In this document: in pieces, positions 1 through 5,855 of the stretch
Layout: each line of letters opens with the position of its first letter
Position numbering within the stretch: the stretch's first letter is position 1
NCBI GenBank assembly: GCA_026225155.1
Contig: JAMFSG010000012.1
Span: forward strand, 1 to 9,248
DNA from: Verrucomicrobiota bacterium
GTDB taxonomy: Bacteria; Verrucomicrobiota; Verrucomicrobiia; Limisphaerales; UBA11358
Direction of reading: 5' to 3'
DNA length: 9,248 bases
Notes under the pieces: generated by a model
Seen by the model: only the letters and a program-made list of their open reading frames with translations
The model's database searches: none
Told to the model about the DNA's origin: nothing
Position numbers and translations under genes: made by a program

Positions 1-288
1 ACTTTTTTTCTGGCCCGTCTGCTTATCGTCCCACTGATCCAGTTTCAGACGACCTTCGATCAAAATCGGACGGCCTTTACGCATGTATTGACCAACGTTT
101 TCCGCCGTGCGGCCAAAAACGTCCACGTCCACAAAAGTCACTTCTTCTTTTTTCTCGCCGGCTTCATTCGTCCAGACGCGATTGACCGCGAGGCCAATCT
201 TCGCGATGGCCGTGCCTTTGGGCGTGTAGCGCAATTCCGGATCGCGCGTCAAGTTGCCCACGAGGATGACTTTGTTGAAGCTGGCCAT
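1..288 (-). CDS. ssb: Single-stranded DNA-binding protein, C-terminus outside window
   Basis: SSB coats single-stranded DNA in replication, repair and recombination. The first 96 codons are present, reading from an ATG at 286-288 to the left edge of the window. The start MASFNKVILVGNLTRDPELR is the classic SSB opening strand, followed by YTPKGTAIAKIGLAVNR, a Trp-containing strand (VWTNEAGEKKEE), VTFVDVDVFGRTAENV and GRPILIEGRLKLDQW, which together cover most of the OB fold. The rest of the OB fold and the acidic C-terminal tail lie outside. It is the last visible gene of the prs-ctc-pth-rpsF-ssb cluster, 18 nt after rpsF, and the rpsF-ssb pairing is common across bacteria. No Shine-Dalgarno sequence precedes the ATG; the upstream bases are AT-rich (CATTTTATG). 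Identification is secure. Confidence 0.96.
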   Translation of the reverse strand, partial: MASFNKVILVGNLTRDPELRYTPKGTAIAKIGLAVNRVWTNEAGEKKEEVTFVDVDVFGRTAENVGQYMRKGRPILIEGRLKLDQWDDKQTGQKKS

Positions 289-306
289 AAAATGCGGCAG
301 CGAAAA

Positions 307-612
307 TTATTTCGCGGGCTTCGGTTCGGGCGACAATGTGAACAGCACGCGGAAAACCTCTTCGTTCAACGAGAAGGTTTTCTGCAACTGCGCGATGATC
401 GCGGGCGTGCCGTTGAAAATGATGTTGGCGTAGAAACCGGCGGTATTTTTTTTGTCCGCGATGCGGGCAAAAGCCTTCTTCTCCATTTTTTGCACGGTCT
501 CGACCTTGCCGCCGGCCGACGTGATGTCAGCGGAAACTTTGTCGAGCGTGTCTTTCACGCCATCTTCTTTGCCTGAAATATTCAGGATGAACAGACCTTC
601 GTATCGTTTCAC
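307..612 (-). CDS. rpsF: 30S ribosomal protein S6
   Basis: S6 is a small-subunit ribosomal protein that binds next to S18 on 16S rRNA. The 101-residue product is in the usual size range. It opens with MKRYEGLFIL, the conserved first strand, and contains KVETVQKMEKKAFARIADKK (about residues 36-55) and the GFYANIIFNGTPAIIAQLQ strand-helix region, followed by NEEVFRVLFT. The start codon is GTG (610-612). It overlaps the pth stop codon in a GTGA arrangement, which implies translational coupling. Only an A-rich stretch with a weak GAAG precedes it. No rpsR follows before ssb, unlike the common rpsF-ssb-rpsR order, although rpsR could lie beyond ssb outside the window. Confidence 0.96.
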   Translation of the reverse strand: MKRYEGLFILNISGKEDGVKDTLDKVSADITSAGGKVETVQKMEKKAFARIADKKNTAGFYANIIFNGTPAIIAQLQKTFSLNEEVFRVLFTLSPEPKPAK

Positions 613-1211
613 TTTTTTTCTTCGTTTTTGGAGTCCACGACTCCGTTAAATTGACTCATCGCTTTCTGCAATCCGGCCTGCAACCAACATTCGATCTGGC
701 CAGCCGCCCGTGCCAAAACTTTTTCCAGCAATTCCGTTTCGGACGCTTCAAATTTTCCGAGAACGTAATTTGAAATCTGCCGCAAACCATCTTTGCGTCC
801 GATCCCGATCCGCAACCGCGCAAATTCGCGCGAACTCACATGCTGCTCGATGGACTCCAAACCGTGATGTCCACCGCTGCTGCCGCCCGGACGCAACCGG
901 ATTTCGCCGAACGGCAAATCCGCATCGTCCACCGCGACAATCAGTTGCGTCAACGGCAACTGATAAAAACTCGTCAATTCGCCGACCGTTTCGCCGCTCA
1001 AATTCATGAACGTCTGCGGCTCGCACAGCAAAACTTTTTTGCCGTTGCGCTCGGACTTGGCGATGCGCGCCTGGAACTTGCGCTCATTCGTCCAATCCGA
1101 CTTCCACTGCGCCGCCAGTTTTTCGACCAGCAAAAAACCGGCGTTGTGCCGCGTCTTCGCATATTCCGCGCCCGGATTGCCCAATCCCACGATGAGATAC
1201 ATTGGCTCCAT
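609..1211 (-). CDS. pth: Peptidyl-tRNA hydrolase (Pth family)
   Basis: This enzyme hydrolyses the ester bond of peptidyl-tRNA released from stalled ribosomes, recycling tRNA. The 200-residue product has the family signature YLIVGLGNPGAEYAKTRHNAG, with N12 and the catalytic H22, then EPQTFMNLSG (M69, N70) and VDDADLPFGEIRLRPGGSSGGHHGL. D95 aligns with the catalytic-support Asp (D93 in E. coli). The position of E. coli N114 is H116 here, a substitution also tolerated elsewhere as far as I recall. Two starts are possible: ATG at 1211 (MEPM) or ATG at 1202 (MYLIVGL); the second has GGAG only three bases upstream, so the longer form is kept. The C-terminal tail is charged (SKNEEKK). Its stop overlaps the rpsF start by 4 nt, and it follows ctc by 30 nt. 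Confidence 0.95.
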   Translation of the reverse strand: MEPMYLIVGLGNPGAEYAKTRHNAGFLLVEKLAAQWKSDWTNERKFQARIAKSERNGKKVLLCEPQTFMNLSGETVGELTSFYQLPLTQLIVAVDDADLPFGEIRLRPGGSSGGHHGLESIEQHVSSREFARLRIGIGRKDGLRQISNYVLGKFEASETELLEKVLARAAGQIECWLQAGLQKAMSQFNGVVDSKNEEKK

Positions 1212-1222
1212 GCGCGGACGAA

Positions 1223-1236
1223 ACGGCTTGCGCCGT
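1223..1236 (-). other. Small hairpin in ctc-pth spacer
   Basis: Read on the minus strand, ACGGC-GCAA-GCCGT forms a perfect 5-bp stem closed by a GNRA-type tetraloop, inside the 30-nt gap between ctc and pth. TTTCG follows, which is too short a T-run for a convincing terminator. It could be an mRNA stability or processing element between the two genes. The call rests only on base pairing. Confidence 0.3.
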
Positions 1237-1241
1237 CAAAA

Positions 1242-1979
1242 TTATTTCTTGGCCGCCGCCTTCGCGTCCGGCTTGGCTTCGGCTTTTGCGTCCTTGGCCG
1301 GGGCTGCACCTTTGGCCGGAGCCGCACCTGCCGCCGCTTCGTCTTTCTTTTCCTTTGTCATTTCGACGTCGCCCGCCGCCGGAGCCGCAGCAGTGGCTGC
1401 AACTTCTTCTTCCGCGCGAGGAGCCGCCACAGCGATGACAGAAATATGTTTGTCGCCGAGAATCTCAACGCCTTCCGGCGCTTTGATGTCGCCCAAATGA
1501 AATGATTTGCCAATTTCAAGGCTGCTGACATCCACAACGATCTGCTCCGGCAAATTTTTTGGCAATGAACGGACTTTGATCTTGTGCAAAATGTGTTCCA
1601 AAACGCCGCCGCCAGTTTTCACACCCGCCGCTTCGCCCGTCGTTTCGAGCGGGACATGGACGGTGACTTTTTCGTCTTCGGCGACTTCATGGAAATCAAC
1701 GTGCAAGACTTTGCCGCTGAGCGGATGATGCTGGATTTCCTGCACGAGCGCGAGGCGCTTGGCACGGGCGTCGCTTTCGACGGACAAATCCACGAGCAAA
1801 TTTTCCGAGACGGAGTGATGCAGCAAATCGGCGAATTCCTTGGAATTCAATTCCAAATTCTGCGGCTTGGTCTGGCGGCCATAAATCGTCGCGGGGACGC
1901 GACCGGCGGCACGAAGTTTTTTGACGGCACCACGCTGCACGAGCGTGCGTGAAAACGCTTTCAACGGAACTGATTTCAT
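1242..1979 (-). CDS. ctc: 50S ribosomal protein L25/general stress protein Ctc, with Ala/Lys-rich tail
   Basis: L25/Ctc (TL5 family) binds the 5S rRNA in the large ribosomal subunit. Residues 1 to about 95 form the L25 domain, with SRTLVQRGAVKKLRAAGRVP then ATIYG, and the hallmark VQEIQHHPLSGKVLHVDF (about 79-96). Residues about 97-186 form the second, beta-rich TL5/CTC domain (VTVHVPLETTGEAAGVKTGG, EHILHKIKVRSLPKNLPE, ISVIAV). Residues 187-245 are a low-complexity tail of Ala, Glu, Lys and Asp with imperfect AAPAK repeats, probably disordered. Such tails are common in this family, but this one is long. It lies between prs (148-nt gap) and pth. The start is an ATG with TTTAAAAT in front and no Shine-Dalgarno. 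The long gap to prs suggests that it could have its own promoter. Confidence 0.94.
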   Translation of the reverse strand: MKSVPLKAFSRTLVQRGAVKKLRAAGRVPATIYGRQTKPQNLELNSKEFADLLHHSVSENLLVDLSVESDARAKRLALVQEIQHHPLSGKVLHVDFHEVAEDEKVTVHVPLETTGEAAGVKTGGGVLEHILHKIKVRSLPKNLPEQIVVDVSSLEIGKSFHLGDIKAPEGVEILGDKHISVIAVAAPRAEEEVAATAAAPAAGDVEMTKEKKDEAAAGAAPAKGAAPAKDAKAEAKPDAKAAAKK

Positions 1980-1997
1980 ATTTTAAAATTGTTCTTG

Positions 1998-2053
1998 CGG
2001 ACAGTTGCTCGATTGCAACCTCGCCCAACAATTCCACTCTGACGGAACGTCCG
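1998..2053 (-). promoter_or_regulatory. Possible structured leader upstream of ctc
   Basis: In the prs-ctc gap, the minus strand can pair CGGAC with GTCCG (ends at 2049-2053 and 1998-2002). These enclose a perfect 5-bp hairpin GTTGC-AATCGA-GCAAC (2004-2019). The arrangement lies 18 to 74 nt before the ctc start and could be a ribosomal-protein-type leader. Five-base-pair helices are common by chance, so this is a weak call. Confidence 0.18.
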
Positions 2054-2127
2054 CCAAAAGCAGAGCCGTGAACAATATCAATTGCCGGAAGTTCGTCAAT
2101 GAAGAATTTTGGGAATTTTTGACCAGC

Positions 2128-3072
2128 TCAACTGGTGCGGCCGCCTTTGAATTCAAACAGCGAGTTCACCGACGAATTGCTGTGGATGCGTTTGATGGCT
2201 TCGCCCAAAAGTCCCGCGACGGACAGCGTCGTGATTTTCACGCCGTCAATCGCCGGACGCTGCACGGTGTCGGTCGTGATCAATTCGTCAATCGCGGATT
2301 TGCGCAAACGGTCAATGCCCACATCATTCAGCAACGCGTGGGAAACGCACGCGATGACTTGCTTTGCGCCTTTCGTTTTCAAAACAGCCGCCGCCGAAGT
2401 CAGCGTTCCCGCCGTTTCGGTCAAATCGTCCACGAGCAAAACATTTTTGCCTTCAATTTCGCCGATGACCGCCATGCTTTCAACTTCCGTCGCGCTCTTG
2501 CGCCGTTTGGCGACGATGGCGAGTTCCGCTTCCAACGTCTGGGAATATGCGTGCGCCATTTTAATGCCGCCGGCGTCCGGACTGACAACAACGAGGTTCG
2601 TCAGATTTTTTTTCTTCAAATATTCATACATCACCGGCGCGGCATAAAGATGATCCACGGGAATGTCGAAAAATCCTTGAATCTGTTGCGCGTGTAAATC
2701 CATCGCAAGAATCCGATTTGCGCCCGCCGCCACGAGCAAATTCGCGACGAGCTTCGCCGTGATCGGCACACGCGGCTGGTCTTTGCGATCTTGCCGGGCG
2801 TAACCGTAAAACGGCATCACCGCCGTGATCCGAAACGCACTCGCGCGCCGCAACGCATCCATGATGATGAACAGTTCCATCAGGTTGTGGTTCGTCGGCG
2901 GCGACGTCGGCTGGATGATGAAAATATCTTCGCCGCGCACGTTTTCCTCGATTTTCACAAACGTCTCGCCGTCGGGAAACGGCGTGATGGTGATCTTGCC
3001 GAGATCGATGCCGATGGATTTGCAGATGGCGCGGGCCAAAGGCTCGTTCGCCGTGCCGGAAAAAACTTTCAC
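2128..3072 (-). CDS. prs: Ribose-phosphate pyrophosphokinase (PRPP synthetase)
   Basis: The enzyme transfers pyrophosphate from ATP to ribose 5-phosphate, giving PRPP for purine, pyrimidine, histidine, tryptophan and NAD synthesis. The 314 residues match the normal length. Visible motifs are FPDGE (32-36), YARQDRK (91-97, ATP site), the metal-binding helix DLHAQQIQGFF (125-135), VVSPDAGG (162-169), the flexible catalytic loop KRRK (189-192), and the PRPP-binding loop VDDLTETAGTL (214-224; many family members have VDDMIDTAGT). SVNSLFE near the C-terminus is also typical. The start codon is GTG (3070-3072) because no in-frame ATG lies upstream, and no Shine-Dalgarno is seen. It heads the housekeeping cluster. 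A hairpin with a T-tract lies only 20-47 nt upstream, so its leader may be regulated or it may depend on a promoter close to the hairpin. Confidence 0.97.
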   Translation of the reverse strand: MKVFSGTANEPLARAICKSIGIDLGKITITPFPDGETFVKIEENVRGEDIFIIQPTSPPTNHNLMELFIIMDALRRASAFRITAVMPFYGYARQDRKDQPRVPITAKLVANLLVAAGANRILAMDLHAQQIQGFFDIPVDHLYAAPVMYEYLKKKNLTNLVVVSPDAGGIKMAHAYSQTLEAELAIVAKRRKSATEVESMAVIGEIEGKNVLLVDDLTETAGTLTSAAAVLKTKGAKQVIACVSHALLNDVGIDRLRKSAIDELITTDTVQRPAIDGVKITTLSVAGLLGEAIKRIHSNSSVNSLFEFKGGRTS

Positions 3073-3091
3073 AGGTAAAATGGTTTGGGTT

Positions 3092-3119
3092 AAAAACTAA
3101 AAACCGCCGCAGTCGGCGG
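3092..3119 (-). terminator. Rho-independent terminator after vapC, or attenuator in the prs leader
   Basis: Read on the minus strand, CCGCCG-ACTG-CGGCGG makes a perfect 6-bp GC stem with a 4-nt loop (3104-3119), directly followed by TTTTTAGTTTTT (3092-3103). This is a textbook intrinsic terminator. It lies about 75 nt after the vapC stop and 20 nt before the prs GTG. It therefore either ends the toxin-antitoxin transcript or, if prs starts further upstream, acts as an attenuator in the prs leader. Confidence 0.75.
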
Positions 3120-3135
3120 ATGAAAACGAAGCCAA

Positions 3136-3141
3136 ACTGTA
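3136..3141 (-). promoter_or_regulatory. Candidate extended -10 element for prs
   Basis: On the minus strand TGTTACAGT fits an extended -10 (TGn followed by TACAGT, 4 of 6 to TATAAT). The best -35 is poor (TTGCGC, 16 nt upstream). If used, transcription would start near 3129 and run through the hairpin at 3104-3119 before reaching prs. This is a weak, pattern-only call. Confidence 0.22.
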
Positions 3142-3194
3142 ACAATCAAAAAATGCCGCGCAAGTTGAAAGTAGCCGCCAGCTATTTGAGCATT

Positions 3195-3632
3195 TCAAAA
3201 TTTCACCGACAAGCCGGACGCCTTCGCCATTTTTGATTGGCGCTCATCGAAAGTTAAAAAGGTTTCCGCGCCAAATTCCACCGCCGCCGCGACGTGAAAC
3301 AAATCGCCGCTGCGACAACCGATATGTTCGGCGTGCGCCGCGCCCAATTTTTCCGCCGCGCGCAAGACCGAAACCCAATCCACCGGCGTATGCACCAGAA
3401 GCGTTTCGTCGTGCAAATCTGTTTCCATTTGTTTGAGCTGCGTTTTGCTTTGTCGCCAATCAATCAATTTGTGAAACACCGCGAGCCGGATGGCATTGCG
3501 GACTTCTAGCCGATGCCACGGCGTGAACGGCAGCGCCTGGCCATGTTTCTGCATGAACGCGGCGGCGGAAATGGAACTCTGCTGCTGAAGATATAGCGCA
3601 ACGATAAAACTGGAATCGGCGTAGACTTTCAA
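3195..3632 (-). CDS. vapC: PIN-domain toxin, VapC-like ribonuclease
   Basis: A 145-residue PIN-domain protein; VapC toxins cleave RNA, often tRNA or rRNA, when freed from their antitoxin. The four expected acidic residues can be placed: D6 in KVYADSSFIVALY, E43 in LEVRNAIRLA, D110 in GDLFHVAAAVEFGAE and D129 in FLTFDERQ. The HIGCRSGDLFHVAAA segment is typical of the VapC subgroup with a Phd-type partner. The start codon is TTG (3630-3632). It overlaps the antitoxin stop in a TTGA arrangement, so translation is probably coupled, which keeps toxin output tied to antitoxin output. A GGGG lies about 8 nt upstream. The RNA target cannot be told from sequence. The symbol is a family label. Confidence 0.85.
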   Translation of the reverse strand: MKVYADSSFIVALYLQQQSSISAAAFMQKHGQALPFTPWHRLEVRNAIRLAVFHKLIDWRQSKTQLKQMETDLHDETLLVHTPVDWVSVLRAAEKLGAAHAEHIGCRSGDLFHVAAAVEFGAETFLTFDERQSKMAKASGLSVKF

Positions 3633-3880
3633 TAAACACCCCGGCTTTCTTCAAGGATTGCGCTCATCGCCTTGTCTGAAATGATTTTGCGGCCAAAGAC
3701 TTTTTGCAGACGCTTGCCGATGTCCGGCATTTTCGCCGGCACCGTTTTTCGAGCCTGCGCTGGCAACAAACGCGCGACCGTGCGGCGACGTTTCGTGATG
3801 ACGACTTCCTCGCCATTGCCAACCCACGCCAGAATGCGGTTGAAATCGTGGCGCACATCACGGATCGAGGCTGTCTTCAT
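3629..3880 (-). CDS. Phd/YefM-family antitoxin
   Basis: An 83-residue antitoxin directly upstream of the PIN toxin. The N-terminal half has the Phd/YefM DNA-binding pattern: MKTASIRDVRHDFNRILAWV, then GNGEEVVITKRRRTVARLLP, matching the family's GE-v-ITkrg-pvArL-P core. The C-terminal part (from about residue 45, ending DKAMSAILEESRGVY) is charged and helical, as expected for the toxin-wrapping tail. Antitoxins of this type bind the PIN active site and repress their own promoter together with the toxin. The ATG at 3878-3880 is preceded by a promoter whose predicted start site falls at or next to the ATG, so the mRNA may be leaderless. The 4-nt overlap with the toxin supports one operon. Confidence 0.82.
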   Translation of the reverse strand: MKTASIRDVRHDFNRILAWVGNGEEVVITKRRRTVARLLPAQARKTVPAKMPDIGKRLQKVFGRKIISDKAMSAILEESRGVY

Positions 3881-3885
3881 GTGCT

Positions 3886-3894
3886 ACATAATGT
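3886..3894. promoter_or_regulatory. Candidate antitoxin operator
   Basis: The palindrome ACAT-A-ATGT overlaps the -10 element of the antitoxin promoter, with a further TACA/TGTA pair around the same centre region. Position and symmetry fit an autoregulatory site for a Phd-type antitoxin. There is only one short palindrome, so the call is tentative. Confidence 0.4.
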
Positions 3895-3916
3895 GTAACA
3901 TTTTTCTGTTTGTCAA
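3888..3916 (-). promoter_or_regulatory. Sigma-70-type promoter of the toxin-antitoxin operon
   Basis: On the minus strand a perfect -35 TTGACA (3911-3916) is followed by exactly 17 nt and a -10 CATTAT (3888-3893, 4 of 6). The expected start of transcription, 6-8 nt beyond the -10, is about 3880-3882, which is the antitoxin ATG itself. Confidence 0.65.
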
Positions 3917-3935
3917 CCATTCGGAAAACAGCGCT

Positions 3936-4036
3936 TGGGTGGGGCGAGACTCCGTCGAGCCCTGATTAAAAATCGTGAACAATCTCATCCAAGCCAAAGG
4001 CCAAAAATTGGGCTCGACGGAGTCTCTCCCCACCCA
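3936..4036. repeat. 101-bp element with 27-nt inverted repeats
   Basis: Arms at 3936-3962 and 4010-4036 are reverse complements with one mismatch in 27 (position 3945 C against 4027 T). The core is GGCTCGACGGAGTCTC on one side and GAGACTCCGTCGAGCC on the other. A 47-nt AT-rich loop separates them. No open reading frame of note, T-tract or clear target duplication is present. I recall cores of this kind as dispersed repeats in Pedosphaera-like genomes, so a MITE- or REP-like unit is likely. It sits between the divergent toxin-antitoxin and ABC-F promoters. Confidence 0.7.
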
Positions 4037-4057
4037 GTCACATTTCCCAAATGACGG

Positions 4058-4085
4058 TTGACGCGGCGCATTTCGGGAATATCTT
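4058..4085 (+). promoter_or_regulatory. Candidate promoter of the ABC-F gene
   Basis: TTGACG (4058-4063) is separated by 16 nt from TATCTT (4080-4085, 4 of 6 to consensus). This would give a leader of roughly 50 nt before the ATG at 4146. Spacing and the -35 are reasonable and the -10 is weak. Confidence 0.35.
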
Positions 4086-4145
4086 TATCAACTCGTTGTC
4101 GTCCGGCAAAAATCAATGCGCCGGTCACGGCAACGATTTTATTTC

Positions 4146-5756
4146 ATGCTTATCATTCGCGATCTTAAAATCACGATGGGCGCGCGGACGCTCTTTGAAA
4201 ATGCCTCATTCCAAGTGAATTACGGCGAACGCGTCGCGCTCGTCGGCCCGAACGGCGCAGGCAAAACGACTTTGTTTTCCATCATCCTCAAGCAGCGTGA
4301 ACCGGACGCTGGCACGGTCGAACGTGATGAATGGACGATGGTCGGCCACTTGCCACAGGAAGGCGAAGCGCACGGCGACGAAAGCATTTTGGATGTCGCC
4401 ACCGGTCGCGTGGATGAATTGCCGAAGTTGGAAAAATTGTTGCATGATTTGGAAAAAGCTGGCGACGTGTCGTCGCCGCAATATCTTGAAGCGCATGCGA
4501 AGCACGACAAGCTGAACGACCCGCAAGTTGAAACGAAGGCGAAAAAAATGTTGCGCGGCCTCGGCTATCGCGACTCGGATTTCAATCGCAAAGCGAAAGA
4601 GATGAGCGGCGGTTGGATTATGCGCGCACGTTTGGCGCGTTTGCTCGTGATGGAACCAGATTTGCTTTTGCTCGACGAACCGACGAACCATCTCGATTTG
4701 CTCTCGTTGCTCTGGTTGCAAAATTATCTGAAAAATTATTCCGGCGCGGTGCTGCTGATTTCCCATGACCGCCAGTTCATGGACGAAGTCATCAATCAGG
4801 TTCACGAAATCTCCGAAAAGAAACTGATCGCCTACACGGGAAATTATTCCGATTTTTTGCGCCAGCGCGAAGAACGTTACGAACAGCAACTCGCCGCCTA
4901 CAAAAACCAGCAAAAAGAAATCGCCGACTTGCAAGCCTTCGCCGATCGGTTTCGTTCAATTCCATCAAAAGCATCGCAAGCGCAAAGCAAACTGAAACAA
5001 ATTGAGCGTCTGGAGTTGATCGAAAAACCGATGGCGCCACGCAAGCCGTTTCGTTTTCAAATCCCCACGCCGCCGCGCGGCGGGCAGCGCGCGATTTCGC
5101 TCGAAGGCATCCACATGGCTTACGGCGCGAACAAAGTTTATTCCGGGCTCGATCTCACAATCGAACGCGGCGAACGCACGGTTTTAGTTGGTCCGAATGG
5201 CGCGGGCAAATCCACGTTGCTGAAAATTTTGGCAGGCGTCGTGGAATTTCAATCAGGCAAACGCGATCTCGGCCACAACGCGAAGATTGGTTATTTCAGC
5301 CAGCATCGCGCCGCCACGCTCGATCCGGAAAAAAATGTGCTCGAAGAAGTTCTGGCCAGCGCGCCGTTGATGCGCGAAGACGAGGCGCGCGGCGTGCTCG
5401 GCTCGTTCATGTTCCGCAAAGATGATATTTTCAAAAAGACGGCGGTCTTGAGCGGTGGCGAAAAGAGCCGTTTGAACCTGGTGAAATTTCTCGTGGATCC
5501 GCCGAATCTTTTACTGATGGACGAACCGACGACGCACTTGGACATCCACACGGTCGAATCACTGACGCTGGCTTTGGAACGTTATGAAGGCACGCTGGTT
5601 TTCATTTCGCACGACGTCCATTTCATCCGCCATCTCGCGACGAAAGTCCTGCACGTCAACGCTGGCACGGTGACGCCGTATGTCGGCGGCTACGAATATT
5701 TTCTAGAAAAGACCGGCGCGGCCGATGACGCCCGCGCGGCGATGACGGCGGAATAA
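4146..5756 (+). CDS. ABC-F family ATP-binding protein (two ATPase domains, no membrane part)
   Basis: ABC-F proteins are soluble twin ATPases that act on the ribosome, as translation factors or in antibiotic protection. From the ATG at 4146 the product has 536 residues. Domain 1 has Walker A GPNGAGKT (34-41), signature MSGGW (153-157), Walker B LLLLDEP with D177/E178, and the H-switch ISHD (H207). A charged linker (about 235-310, with REERYEQQLAAYKNQQKE) is the P-site tRNA interaction arm. Domain 2 has GPNGAGKS (349-356), LSGGE (435-439), LLLMDEP (455-461) and ISHD (H489). The second domain reads DEPTTHLD rather than the usual DEPTNHLD. An ATG at 4116 would add ten residues (MRRSRQRFYF); MLIIRDLKITMGARTLFENA is the normal family start. 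The C-terminal tail is short. It stands alone, divergent from the toxin-antitoxin pair. A resistance role cannot be told from a housekeeping one. Confidence 0.93.
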   Translation: MLIIRDLKITMGARTLFENASFQVNYGERVALVGPNGAGKTTLFSIILKQREPDAGTVERDEWTMVGHLPQEGEAHGDESILDVATGRVDELPKLEKLLHDLEKAGDVSSPQYLEAHAKHDKLNDPQVETKAKKMLRGLGYRDSDFNRKAKEMSGGWIMRARLARLLVMEPDLLLLDEPTNHLDLLSLLWLQNYLKNYSGAVLLISHDRQFMDEVINQVHEISEKKLIAYTGNYSDFLRQREERYEQQLAAYKNQQKEIADLQAFADRFRSIPSKASQAQSKLKQIERLELIEKPMAPRKPFRFQIPTPPRGGQRAISLEGIHMAYGANKVYSGLDLTIERGERTVLVGPNGAGKSTLLKILAGVVEFQSGKRDLGHNAKIGYFSQHRAATLDPEKNVLEEVLASAPLMREDEARGVLGSFMFRKDDIFKKTAVLSGGEKSRLNLVKFLVDPPNLLLMDEPTTHLDIHTVESLTLALERYEGTLVFISHDVHFIRHLATKVLHVNAGTVTPYVGGYEYFLEKTGAADDARAAMTAE

Positions 5757-5787
5757 AATTGTTCAACAAGAAAAGGTTGGCGGCATT

Positions 5788-5842
5788 AATGCAATAAGGC
5801 GGAATATAATTTTTACTTGCATTGCTGTTTCTTTGATGCAAT
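5788..5842 (+). promoter_or_regulatory. Candidate promoter/operator region of the metal-efflux locus
   Basis: A perfect -10 TATAAT lies at 5805-5810, but no good -35 is seen 16-18 nt upstream, which is typical of activator-dependent promoters. The hexamer ATGCAA occurs three times around it: 5789-5794 (direct), 5817-5822 (inverted, TTGCAT) and 5836-5841 (direct). The last two form an inverted repeat with 13 nt between the halves. They could bind a metal-responsive regulator; none is encoded in the window. Confidence 0.4.
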
Positions 5843-5855
5843 TGGTTTTCAATCG

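Noticed and set aside
840..1505. Long plus-strand frame opposite pth and ctc
   Set aside because: It lies antisense to two secure genes, is Arg/Phe-rich with no domain, and reflects codon bias of the opposite strand. The same applies to 88-576 and 2005-2697.
2122..2136. Palindrome ACCAG-CTCAA-CTGGT at the prs stop codon, considered as a terminator
   Set aside because: Only a 5-bp stem, and no T-tract follows on either strand (GCGGCC one way, CAAAAATTCCC the other).
3936..4036. Inverted-repeat element considered as a bidirectional terminator
   Set aside because: It lies upstream of both flanking transcription units, and no T-tract follows either arm.
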